Of a stretch of 64,000 nucleotides of DNA, positions 42,775-50,981 are shown in pieces. Numbering within the stretch: the stretch's first letter is position 1; each line of letters begins with the position of its first letter. The translations under genes and the position numbers were made by a program. Source of the DNA: Peteryoungia rhizophila (GTDB lineage Bacteria > Pseudomonadota > Alphaproteobacteria > Rhizobiales > Rhizobiaceae); contig NZ_STGT01000005.1 of NCBI RefSeq assembly GCF_004912145.1, positions 124,001 to 188,000 on the forward strand. Reading direction: 5' to 3'. The notes under the pieces are model-generated. The model was not told the origin of the DNA, did no database searches, and saw only the letters and a list, made by a program, of their open reading frames with translations.

Positions 42775-44424
42775 ATGACAACCATCTTCAAGATCCTCTT
42801 CTTCTTCGGCTTCATCCTCGCGCTTGGTTTCGGCTTTTCCTGGGTCGCCGATCGCCCGGGGGACATCTGGCTCGAATGGGAGGGCCAGCGCTATCAGACG
42901 GATCTCATCGTCGCTGTGACCGCACTGGTGGCGACCGTTGCTGCCGTCATGCTGTCGTGGTGGCTGCTCCGCACGCTGTGGACCTCGCCGCATTCGGTCC
43001 GCCGCTTTTTCCGCGCGCGCAAGAGAGACCGCGGATATCAGGCGCTCTCGACTGGCCTCATCGCGGCCGGCGCCGGCAATGCCCTCCTCGCGCGCCGAAT
43101 GAGCGCCCGTGCCCGCAGCCTCATTCGCGCCGACCAGGAACCGCTGATCCGGGTATTGGACGCCCAGGCAGCGCTGATCGAGGGACGCCACGACGAGGCG
43201 CGCCGCCTCTTCCAGGAAATGTCGGAGGATCCGGAAACGCGCGAACTCGGCCTGCGCGGCCTCTATGTCGAGGCCAATCGCCTCGGCGCTCACGAGGCGG
43301 CGCGGCAATATGCCGAGACCGCGGCCGAAGCCGCCCCCTACCTTCCCTGGGCGGCCAAGGCGACCCTGGAATATCGCTGCCGCGCCGGCCATTGGGATGA
43401 CGCGATCCGCCTGCTCGACCAGCAGAAGATTGCCCATGTTCTGGAGCGTCACGAGGCCGACCGCCTGAAAGCTGTACTCTTGACGGCCAAGGCCGAGGAT
43501 CAGCTGGAAGCCGAGCCGACGGCGGCCCGCGACAGCGCCCTGAAGGCACTCAAACTCGCCAAGGATCTGGTCCCGGCGGCGATCGTCGCCGCCAAGGCCT
43601 ATGTCCGCGAGGACAATTTGCGCAAGGCATCCAGCACGCTCGAACAGATCTGGAAGATTGAGCCGCATCCGGAGGTTGCCCGCGCCTATGTCCGCGCCCG
43701 CCTTGGCGACAGCGCAGTTGATAGACTGAAGAAGGCCGACAAGCTGGAGGCCTTGAAACCCAACAATTACGAATCTCTGCTCGCCGTCGCGGAAGCGGCG
43801 CTCGACGCGCAGGACTTCAAGAAGGCCCGAGCCAAGGCCGAGGCCGCAGCGCGTATGGCCTCCCGCGAGCGGGTCTATCTCCTGCTCGCCGATATCGAGG
43901 AAGCCGAGACAGGCGATCAGGGTCGCATCCGCCACTGGATGGGCCAGGCGCTCAAAGCACCGCGCGATCCAGCCTGGGTGGCCGACGGTCATGTCTCCGA
44001 GCGCTGGATGCCCATTTCACCGGTTACCGGCCGCCTTGACGCCTTTGAGTGGAAGACGCCGTTCGACCAGTTGGCTGGACCGATCGAGGAAGGCACCCTT
44101 TCCGAAGGGGAAAGAGCGCTTGCAGCACTTCCTCCGGTAGCCAGGACCGAAATGCCATCGCAGCCCGAGCCGACGATCGAGGCCCCGAAGCCCAAGGTGG
44201 TCGAAGCCGACAGCCTCGTCATCGAGGCCGACGCCCCGGTAAAGCCGAGCAAGGAGACCAAGCCTGCCAAACCGGACACACCTGTGATGGCAACGAAGGA
44301 GAGCGCGCCCGCCGCGGACTCTGTCGTCGTCGAGCCCTTTTTCGGACGCCCTCCCGACGATCCTGGCGTAAAGGACCCGGCGCTCGCCTCGTCTGAATCC
44401 AAGACCCGCCTGAAACTTTTCTGA
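42775..44424 (+). CDS. hemY: HemY-like TPR membrane protein
   Basis: 549 residues. Two N-terminal membrane helices (about 5-23 and 44-62, with 'GDIWLEWEGQRYQTDL' between) are the HemY N-terminal domain. TPR-like helical repeats follow to about 400 and a Pro/Lys-rich tail to the end. It is not protoporphyrinogen oxidase, which shares the symbol in Gram-positives; the function of this family in heme synthesis is unclear. It starts 3 bases after the Mic60-like gene, so the two probably act together. Confidence 0.88.
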   Translation: MTTIFKILFFFGFILALGFGFSWVADRPGDIWLEWEGQRYQTDLIVAVTALVATVAAVMLSWWLLRTLWTSPHSVRRFFRARKRDRGYQALSTGLIAAGAGNALLARRMSARARSLIRADQEPLIRVLDAQAALIEGRHDEARRLFQEMSEDPETRELGLRGLYVEANRLGAHEAARQYAETAAEAAPYLPWAAKATLEYRCRAGHWDDAIRLLDQQKIAHVLERHEADRLKAVLLTAKAEDQLEAEPTAARDSALKALKLAKDLVPAAIVAAKAYVREDNLRKASSTLEQIWKIEPHPEVARAYVRARLGDSAVDRLKKADKLEALKPNNYESLLAVAEAALDAQDFKKARAKAEAAARMASRERVYLLLADIEEAETGDQGRIRHWMGQALKAPRDPAWVADGHVSERWMPISPVTGRLDAFEWKTPFDQLAGPIEEGTLSEGERALAALPPVARTEMPSQPEPTIEAPKPKVVEADSLVIEADAPVKPSKETKPAKPDTPVMATKESAPAADSVVVEPFFGRPPDDPGVKDPALASSESKTRLKLF

Positions 44425-44434
44425 CAGGATCCGC

Positions 44435-44914
44435 ATGCTCGATCGCTTGCAAGCTTTCTTCCAAACCGTGATGCAAGACCGCCCGAAGGCGGTCTTCGCG
44501 CCCGATGATCCCCGCATAGCCGTGGCGGCTCTCTGTCTCCAGGTCATGGAGGCAGACGGTATCGTACGGGATGCCGAGAGGGAAAAGCTGCGCGAGATCT
44601 TGAAAGATCAATACGGACTCGACGGAGCCAATCTCGATGCATTGATCGCAGCGGGACAGGACGCGGAGAACCAGGCGGTCGACTACTATCGTTTCACCAC
44701 GGAATTGAAGCGGCAGCTGGACGAAGAACAGCGCCAGCAGCTTGTCGGTCTGCTCTGGGACATCGTCTATGCCGATGGCACTCGGAGCGAAATGGAAGAC
44801 CATGCCATCTGGCGCGTTGCCGATCTGCTCGGCGTCTCCGGTCGCGAACGGATCGTCCAGCGACAGGAGGCCGCGGAACGCGCAGGCCTCGGAGTCATCG
44901 ACGATGCCACCTGA
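44435..44914 (+). CDS. TerB-like (tellurite-resistance TerB family) protein
   Basis: 159 residues, all helical. The paired segments 'VAALCLQVMEADGIVRDAEREKLREIL' and 'LWDIVYADGTRSEMEDHAIWRVADLLGV' are the two acidic repeats of the TerB fold, possibly metal-binding. There is no other ter gene nearby, so tellurite resistance is unlikely to be its role. It lies 10 bases after hemY and its 3' end overlaps the glutamine amidotransferase start. Confidence 0.88.
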   Translation: MLDRLQAFFQTVMQDRPKAVFAPDDPRIAVAALCLQVMEADGIVRDAEREKLREILKDQYGLDGANLDALIAAGQDAENQAVDYYRFTTELKRQLDEEQRQQLVGLLWDIVYADGTRSEMEDHAIWRVADLLGVSGRERIVQRQEAAERAGLGVIDDAT

Positions 44915-45638
44915 CGAACGATCGCATCCCCGCGATCGCAAGCAACCCGTGCTGATCGTCCTGCATCAGGAACGCTCCAGCCCCGGTCGCGTCGGACAAA
45001 TGCTCGAAGAAAAGGGCTACCTGCTCGACATTCGCCGGCCGGTGCTCGGGCAGGAATTGCCAAAGACCCTGGCAGACCATGCCGGTGCCGTCGTCTTCGG
45101 CGGCCCGATGAGCGCCAATGACCCGGAAGATTACATCCGCACCGAGATCAACTGGCTCGACGTGCCGCTGAGGGAAAACAAGCCGTTCCTCGGCATCTGC
45201 CTCGGTGCCCAGATGCTGGTCCGCCACCTCGGCGGCAAGGTCGAGGCCGACCTGCAAGAGCGCACCGAGATCGGCTGGTATCCGATCAATCCGACCGAAC
45301 ATGGCCGACTGCTCATGCACTGGCCGAAGATGGTCTATCACTTCCACCGCGAAGGCTTCAGCCTGCCGCATGGCGCCAAGCTGCTGGCGACCGGAGACAT
45401 CTATCCGAACCAGGCTTTTCGCTATGGTGAGAACGCCTGGGCCGTGCAGTTCCATGCAGAACTCACCCGCGCCATGATGCACCGCTGGGTCGTCCATGGT
45501 GCCCATCGTTTCGTGCTCCCGAATGCCCAGCAGGGCCGAGAGCATCTGGAAGGCCGGATGATCTTCGACGCGCCGCTGCGGGCCTGGCTCTCCGACTTCC
45601 TCGACCTGATCTTCAAGCGCGATCAGCGCGCCTCCTGA
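44904..45638 (+). CDS. Class I glutamine amidotransferase-like protein
   Basis: 244 residues. The nucleophile elbow 'GICLGAQMLVRHLGG' carries the Cys and the catalytic His is in 'AVQFHAELT'. 'VVFGGPMSAND' is the usual third block. It resembles stand-alone GMP-synthase-like amidotransferases; no acceptor subunit is adjacent. The ATG at 44904 overlaps the TerB gene by 11 bases and has GGAG 9 bases upstream. The 3' end overlaps the convergent MFS gene by 16 bases. Confidence 0.88.
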   Translation: MPPDERSHPRDRKQPVLIVLHQERSSPGRVGQMLEEKGYLLDIRRPVLGQELPKTLADHAGAVVFGGPMSANDPEDYIRTEINWLDVPLRENKPFLGICLGAQMLVRHLGGKVEADLQERTEIGWYPINPTEHGRLLMHWPKMVYHFHREGFSLPHGAKLLATGDIYPNQAFRYGENAWAVQFHAELTRAMMHRWVVHGAHRFVLPNAQQGREHLEGRMIFDAPLRAWLSDFLDLIFKRDQRAS

Positions 45639-46870
45639 CGCTCCGGCGCCTCGAGGTTGTCGATCTTACGCAATTGCGGGAAGCCGAGCGCCCAGACGGC
45701 AGCGACCGCAAGCGTCCCAAAGCCACCGAGCACGACTGCTGGGACCGGTCCGATGAAATGCGCCATGGTGCCGGCGCGGAACTCTCCGAGTTCGTTCGAT
45801 GCCCCGACGAAGACCATATTGACGGCATTGACGCGGCCGCGAACTTCGTCCGGCGTCCAGAGCGCAATCAGCGTCTCTCGCACATAGACCGACGCCATGT
45901 CGGCGGCTCCCATCAGCATCAGCGCGAAGATCGAGATCCAGGCGCTTTCGGAAAACCCGAATAGGATCGTCCCGACACCAAAGAGTGCCACGCCGATGAA
46001 CATGAAGGTCCCGGCATTGTGGCGGATCGGAAAGGTCGCCAGTGCGATCGCAACGATGATGGCGCCAATGCCAGGGGCGGCACGCAGCAGGCCGAGGCCC
46101 CAGGGGCCGAGATCGAGAATGTCCCGCGCAAAGACCGGCATCAAGGCAACCGCACCCCCGAGAAGAACGGCGAATAGATCGAGCGAAATCGCCCCAAGAA
46201 CCACCTTCTCACCAAAGATAAAGCGGAAGCCGGCAAACAGAGTGTCGAGGCTGACCGCTTTTTCGGACTTCCGCTGCGGCGGACGCTTGACCAGGAAGAC
46301 CAGCACGGCGGACGCGGCAAAGAAAGCGAAGGAGATGGAATAGGCCATCACCGGGCTGACGCCATAAAGAAGGCCGCCAGCCACCGGCCCGACGATCGAC
46401 GCCGTCTGCCATGACGACGAATTCCAGGCGACAGCGTTCGACAGATCCTTCTGCGGCACGAGATTGGGGGCTAGGGACTGCACCGCGGGCGCCGCGAAGG
46501 CCCGTTCGATACCAAAGATCACGAGGATGACAAAGACGATCGTCGGTTCGAAAGCATCCGCGATCGTAAGCCCCAGGAGCGCGGCAGCGCAGATCGAACT
46601 CGCGATCATGCAAATCGACACGATCGCCCGGCGATTGTAGCGATCGGCAACGGAACCGGTCACCAGAATCAGCAGAAGCGACGGCAGGAACTGCACCAGC
46701 CCGATCAGACCGAGGTAGAAGACATTGCCTGTCTGATCATACATCTGCCAGCCAACAGAGACGCTCAGGATCTGCGTGGCGAAGGCGCCGAGGAAGCGGG
46801 CGAAGAAGAAGCGGGTGTAGGAGGAATGCCGAAATGCCGCGAAACGATCATCGGCCGGGGACGGGTGCAT
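45623..46870 (-). CDS. MFS transporter, EntS-like (MFS_3 group)
   Basis: 415 residues with about 12 membrane helices. 'GWQMYDQTGNVFYLGLIGLVQFLPSLLLILVTGSVADRYNRR' is the loop 2-3 motif, and 'WNSSSWQTASIVGPVAGGLLY' is typical of the EntS/MFS_3 exporters. Substrate unknown; some relatives export siderophores or drugs. The C-terminal residues after helix 12 are charged. It is divergent from the YggT gene with 124 bases between. Confidence 0.88.
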   Translation of the reverse strand: MHPSPADDRFAAFRHSSYTRFFFARFLGAFATQILSVSVGWQMYDQTGNVFYLGLIGLVQFLPSLLLILVTGSVADRYNRRAIVSICMIASSICAAALLGLTIADAFEPTIVFVILVIFGIERAFAAPAVQSLAPNLVPQKDLSNAVAWNSSSWQTASIVGPVAGGLLYGVSPVMAYSISFAFFAASAVLVFLVKRPPQRKSEKAVSLDTLFAGFRFIFGEKVVLGAISLDLFAVLLGGAVALMPVFARDILDLGPWGLGLLRAAPGIGAIIVAIALATFPIRHNAGTFMFIGVALFGVGTILFGFSESAWISIFALMLMGAADMASVYVRETLIALWTPDEVRGRVNAVNMVFVGASNELGEFRAGTMAHFIGPVPAVVLGGFGTLAVAAVWALGFPQLRKIDNLEAPERQEAR

Positions 46871-46994
46871 CGAATTGACCTTGAGCTGCGGACGGGCCCG
46901 CCGTTAAACATGATTCGTGTTGCGTGGGCCCCATCCACTTGTCCGTTAAGTCGCCAATGTCTACATCTCTGTCAACCGAGAAATGGAGACCTGA

Positions 46995-47285
46995 ATGTAC
47001 GCACTGTTTCAGACGATCGACCTTGCCCTGAGTATCTTTACCTGGATTCTGATCGGCAGTGCGATCTTCTCCTGGCTCTACGCCTTCAACGTGATCAACT
47101 CCAGCAATCGATTCGTCGCGACGCTTGGGCAGTTCCTCCACAACGTCACCGAACCTGTCCTCCGCCCGATCCGGCGTTTCATGCCCGATCTTGGTGGCAT
47201 TGATATCTCGCCGATCGTGGTTCTGCTGATCATCTTCTTCCTGCGCTCTTTCCTCTGGAACAGCGTCTATCCGCTGGTGGCGTGA
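46995..47285 (+). CDS. YggT-family membrane protein
   Basis: 96 residues with two membrane helices (about 5-30 and 70-90) and the intervening '[29 protein letters not shown]', the YggT signature. Its role is unknown in this group; in other bacteria it has been linked to cell division or osmotic stress. Its stop overlaps the GTG start of the DUF167 gene by 4 bases. Confidence 0.93.
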   Translation: MYALFQTIDLALSIFTWILIGSAIFSWLYAFNVINSSNRFVATLGQFLHNVTEPVLRPIRRFMPDLGGIDISPIVVLLIIFFLRSFLWNSVYPLVA

Positions 47286-47596
47286 CCAACCCCTATCGAT
47301 CGCGCGAAGATCACATCCTGCTTGCCGTACGGTTGACACCGAACGGCGGGCGCGATGCGTTTGACGGCGTGGATGTCAACGGCGACGGGCATACACATCT
47401 GAAAGCACGGGTCACTGCCGTTCCGGAAAAAGGGAAAGCCAACAAGGCGCTGATTTCCCTGCTCTCGAAGGCACTCAAGGTTCCGAAGACCGCGATCACC
47501 GTCGTCTCCGGCGACACCGCCAGACAAAAAATCCTCCGGATCGATGGCGACCCGGAGGACTTGAAATTCAAGATAGATACGCTGGCGTCGGCCTGA
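47282..47596 (+). CDS. DUF167 (YggU-like) protein
   Basis: 104 residues. '[17 protein letters not shown]', '[28 protein letters not shown]' and '[12 protein letters not shown]' are the conserved blocks of DUF167. The start is GTG at 47282, overlapping the YggT stop (GTGA). yggT-yggU adjacency is common among proteobacteria. Function unknown. It ends 2 bases from the convergent ppa gene, with no terminator between. Confidence 0.92.
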   Translation: MTNPYRSREDHILLAVRLTPNGGRDAFDGVDVNGDGHTHLKARVTAVPEKGKANKALISLLSKALKVPKTAITVVSGDTARQKILRIDGDPEDLKFKIDTLASA

Positions 47597-47598
47597 GC

Positions 47599-48135
47599 TT
47601 ACTTGCCTTCGTCCTTAGCGCGCTGGATCGACTCCAGGATGATCTGCTTGGCGAAGTCGACATCCATCCAGTCGCCGATCTTAACCCACTTACCGGGCTC
47701 CAGATCCTTGTAATGCTCGAAGAAGTGCTGGATCTGCTTCAGCGTGATTTCCGGAAGATCCGTGTAATTGGTGATCTTGTCGTAGCGACGCGTCAGCTTC
47801 GGCACCGGAACGGCAAGTATCTTCTCGTCCATACCGCCATCGTCTTCCATCATCATCACGCCGATCGGGCGGACATTGATGACGCAACCCGGCACCAGCG
47901 GGCGCGTGTTGCAGATCAGAACGTCGAGCGGATCGCCATCCTTGCAAAGCGTGTGCGGCACGAAACCGTAATTGCCCGGATAGGTCATTGGGGTGTAGAG
48001 GAAGCGGTCGACGACCAGCGTGCCGGCGTCCTTGTCCATTTCATACTTGATCGGCTGGCCGCCGACAGGAACTTCGACGATGACGTTGATGTCTTCCGGC
48101 GGGTTCTTGCCGATGGCAATTGCATCAATACGCAT
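47599..48135 (-). CDS. ppa: Inorganic pyrophosphatase
   Basis: 178 residues. '[19 protein letters not shown]', '[11 protein letters not shown]', 'DGDPLDVLI' with the catalytic aspartates, and 'KDLEPGKWV' are the family I signature blocks. It hydrolyses pyrophosphate to drive biosynthetic reactions. The ATG at 48135 is fixed by family alignment; the frame is open upstream. Confidence 0.97.
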   Translation of the reverse strand: MRIDAIAIGKNPPEDINVIVEVPVGGQPIKYEMDKDAGTLVVDRFLYTPMTYPGNYGFVPHTLCKDGDPLDVLICNTRPLVPGCVINVRPIGVMMMEDDGGMDEKILAVPVPKLTRRYDKITNYTDLPEITLKQIQHFFEHYKDLEPGKWVKIGDWMDVDFAKQIILESIQRAKDEGK

Positions 48136-48311
48136 ATTATTGGACCCCGTAGAGTGTTGAATTCCTGCGCTACCTAATGCGAATAATGGCGCAATGCAAC
48201 ACGGCTTTCGACGGAGTTCTATGCCAGAAGCGGGCACGCCGCGGACATCCTCAGTGGCTTAATCGACAACCCGGTCGCACGGACAGGGCCTATCAGGGCA
48301 AGATCTGCCGT

Positions 48312-48818
48312 TCAGTTCCAAATGAATCCGAGCTTCTTCAGATGCACGTCGTCGAAATCTTCCATGCCTTCGACGGCGTCGACGCCACCATTCGACCGGA
48401 AGAAATTGGCGGCAATCTCGCTGTCTTCGAGGCACCACACAACCATGCCGTTGCAGCCGAGCGATTTCAGCGTGCGCCGCGCCTCGTGGAACAGCTGATA
48501 GCCGAGACCTATGCCCTGATATTCCGGCCGCAGATAAAGTTCGTAGATCTCGCCTTCATGCGGCAGAGCACGGGCCCTGTTGTATCCGAGAGAGGCGTAG
48601 CCAGCGACCGTCCCGGCCACCTCTGCCACCAGTATCGTGGCCGGACCACGCGCCGCCTTGCGCCACCAGCTTTCGCCGCGGCGTTCGATCATCCGGGTCA
48701 AGGCACGATAAGGAATGATGCCGGAATAGGCGTGTGTCCAGGCACTGCGATGAGCATCCGCGACCGCTGCGGCATCACCGGGACCTGCCAAGCGCATGTC
48801 GATCGACAACGTCTTCAT
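48312..48818 (-). CDS. GNAT-family N-acetyltransferase
   Basis: 168 residues from the ATG at 48818; a GTG or upstream ATG up to 48848 is possible. The acetyl-CoA motif A reads 'LYLRPEYQGIGLGYQLFHEA', after 'WTHAYSGIIPYRALTRM', a pattern common to RimI-like acetyltransferases of this subgroup. Substrate unknown. It is 176 bases from ppa. Confidence 0.88.
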   Translation of the reverse strand: MKTLSIDMRLAGPGDAAAVADAHRSAWTHAYSGIIPYRALTRMIERRGESWWRKAARGPATILVAEVAGTVAGYASLGYNRARALPHEGEIYELYLRPEYQGIGLGYQLFHEARRTLKSLGCNGMVVWCLEDSEIAANFFRSNGGVDAVEGMEDFDDVHLKKLGFIWN

Positions 48819-48943
48819 AACGTAAACCCACCCTGACGCGCCCAGCACTGGAGCGCGGAGCCTGAACCTGCATCGGTCCCACGGTGAAAATTTAACGCTT
48901 TTTTAACTCTACCCGCAAGGCAGGAGGAACAAGTTCAACAAAC

Positions 48944-48971
48944 AAAACCCCGGCCTTGCAGACCGGGGTTT
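48944..48971 (-). terminator. Terminator after typA
   Basis: AAACCCCGG (48945-48953) and CCGGGGTTT (48963-48971) form a perfect 9-bp stem with a 9-base loop. On the minus strand it is followed by TGTTTGTT. It lies 33 bases after the typA stop. Confidence 0.85.
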
Positions 48972-49003
48972 CAAAACGAGACATATTTTCAGAGACTTGC
49001 GCC

Positions 49004-50824
49004 TCAGATGGCGGCCTTGGCCTTGTCCATGCGCTTGCGGTCGTTCGCATCGAGGAACATCTTGCGCAGGCGGATCGACTTCGGCGTGACTTCCATCAGT
49101 TCGTCGTCCTGGATCCAGGACAGAGCGCGGTCGAGCGTCATGCGGATCGGCGGGGTCAGCTTGACGGCTTCGTCCTTGCCGGCCGAGCGGATGTTGGTCA
49201 GCTGCTTGCCCTTGAGAACGTTGACTTCGAGGTCGTTGTCACGCGTGTGAATGCCGATAATCATACCGGCATAGACCTTCTCGCCCGGCTCGATGATCAT
49301 CGGGCCACGGTCTTCCAGGTTGAACATCGCATAAGCGACGGCTTCGCCGGACTGGTTCGAGAGAAGTACGCCGTTGACGCGACCGGTGATCGCACCCTTG
49401 TAAGGCTGGTAGTCGTGGAACAGGCGGTTCATGATCGCCGTGCCGCGCGTGTCGGTCAGAAGTTCCGACTGATAGCCGATCAGACCACGGGTCGGTGCGT
49501 AGAAGCGCAGACGGACGCGGCTGCCGCCGGACGGGCGAAGCTCGACCATCTCGGCCTTACGCTCGGACATCTTCTGGACCACGATGCCGGAATGCTCTTC
49601 GTCGACGTCGATCACGACTTCTTCGATCGGCTCCATGGTGGTGCCGCTCTCGTCCTTGTGCATGACGACGCGCGGACGCGAAACGGCAAGCTCGAAGCCT
49701 TCGCGACGCATGGTTTCGATCAGAACGGCCAGCTGCAATTCACCGCGGCCGGAGACGAAGAACGAGTCCTTGCCGTCGGATTCTTCGATCTTCAGCGCGA
49801 CATTGCCTTCGGCTTCCTTGAACAGACGGTCGCGGATAACGCGGCTCGTGACCTTGTCACCTTCAGTGCCGGCCAGCGGGCTGTCGTTGACGAGGAAGGA
49901 CATGGTGACCGTCGGCGGGTCGATCGGCTGTGCGGTCATGGCTTCGGTGACCGAAGGGTCGCAGAAGGTGTCAGCAACGGTGCCCTTGGAGAGGCCGGCG
50001 ATGGCGACGATGTCACCAGCATGGGCTTCTTCGATCGGCTGACGCTCGATGCCACGGAACGCGAGGATCTTGGAGATACGACCGGTTTCGACGGTCTTGC
50101 CGTCCTGGCCGAGAACCTTGACGGCCTGGTTCGGCTTGATCGAGCCGGAGGCGATGCGGCCCGTGATGATACGGCCGAGGAAGGGGTTGGCTTCGAGAAG
50201 CGTACCGATCATGCGGAACGGGCCTTCTTCGACCTTGGGCTCCGGCACGTGTTCGAGAACCAGGTCGAGCAACGGGGCGAGACCCTGATCCTTCGGGCCT
50301 TCCGGGTTGACGTTCATCCAGCCATCGCGGCCAGAGCCGTAGAGGATCGGGAAGTCGAGCTGATCGTCGGTCGCGTCGAGATTGGCGAAGAGGTCGAAGA
50401 CCTCGTTGATGACTTCTTCATGGCGGCCATCCGGACGGTCGATCTTGTTGATCGCGACGATCGGACGAAGACCGACCTTCAGCGCCTTGCCGACGACGAA
50501 CTTGGTCTGCGGCATCGGGCCTTCGGAGGAGTCGACCAGAACGATCGCGCCGTCCACCATCGACAGGATACGCTCGACTTCACCACCGAAGTCGGCGTGG
50601 CCGGGCGTGTCGACGATGTTGATGCGGTGACCCTTCCACTCGATCGAGGTCGCCTTGGCCAGGATCGTGATGCCACGTTCCTTTTCGAGGTCGTTCGAAT
50701 CCATCATGCGCTCGGCGGTGCGCTGGTTCTCACGGAAAGAACCCGACTGCTTCAGAAGCTCGTCCACAAGGGTCGTTTTTCCATGGTCGACGTGCGCGAT
50801 AATCGCGATGTTGCGCATTTTCAT
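49004..50824 (-). CDS. typA: Ribosome-associated GTPase TypA/BipA
   Basis: 606 residues. G1 '[10 protein letters not shown]', G3 '[15 protein letters not shown]', G4 'NKIDRP' and the C-terminal EF-G-like domains V and the BipA-specific domain ('[21 protein letters not shown]') are intact. It helps ribosome assembly and translation under stress or cold. The promoter should lie in the 157-base gap to the peptidase gene; I see no firm box there. Confidence 0.97.
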   Translation of the reverse strand: MKMRNIAIIAHVDHGKTTLVDELLKQSGSFRENQRTAERMMDSNDLEKERGITILAKATSIEWKGHRINIVDTPGHADFGGEVERILSMVDGAIVLVDSSEGPMPQTKFVVGKALKVGLRPIVAINKIDRPDGRHEEVINEVFDLFANLDATDDQLDFPILYGSGRDGWMNVNPEGPKDQGLAPLLDLVLEHVPEPKVEEGPFRMIGTLLEANPFLGRIITGRIASGSIKPNQAVKVLGQDGKTVETGRISKILAFRGIERQPIEEAHAGDIVAIAGLSKGTVADTFCDPSVTEAMTAQPIDPPTVTMSFLVNDSPLAGTEGDKVTSRVIRDRLFKEAEGNVALKIEESDGKDSFFVSGRGELQLAVLIETMRREGFELAVSRPRVVMHKDESGTTMEPIEEVVIDVDEEHSGIVVQKMSERKAEMVELRPSGGSRVRLRFYAPTRGLIGYQSELLTDTRGTAIMNRLFHDYQPYKGAITGRVNGVLLSNQSGEAVAYAMFNLEDRGPMIIEPGEKVYAGMIIGIHTRDNDLEVNVLKGKQLTNIRSAGKDEAVKLTPPIRMTLDRALSWIQDDELMEVTPKSIRLRKMFLDANDRKRMDKAKAAI

Positions 50825-50932
50825 GTTTGTGATCTCTGATAGCTGGGGCGCAATACGGGAGAGTGGCGCCGATTTACTTTGGCGCGCTCATAGCTTGTTT
50901 TTTGCATTTGCGAAAGGGGGAAACGCCCGATG

Positions 50933-50956
50933 CGCCGGCGATGGTTACCGCCGGCG
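50933..50956 (-). terminator. Hairpin after the M3 peptidase gene
   Basis: CGCCGGCG (50933-50940) and CGCCGGCG (50949-50956) are self-complementary arms with an 8-base loop, 25 bases past the stop of the peptidase. The T-run is missing, so it could be a weak or Rho-assisted terminator. Confidence 0.45.
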
Positions 50957-50981
50957 TCGCATTTTGTGGGTCCAGCAGCCC

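Noticed and set aside
43121..43549. Several Arg/Pro-rich frames inside hemY and similar genes
   Set aside because: Composition typical of alternative frames of GC-rich DNA; no family features.
44435..44914. Tellurite-resistance or Ter phage-defence system
   Set aside because: A single TerB-like gene without TerC, TerD or TerZ neighbours is not a ter system.
46848..47339. 163-codon minus-strand frame overlapping the YggT gene
   Set aside because: Opposite strand of YggT, which has clear membrane helices and the family signature; the antisense product has no features.
47530..47566. TCCTCCGG/CCGGAGGA inverted repeat resembling a terminator near 47532-47560
   Set aside because: It lies wholly inside the DUF167 coding sequence upstream of its stop and lacks a following T-run; likely a codon-use coincidence.
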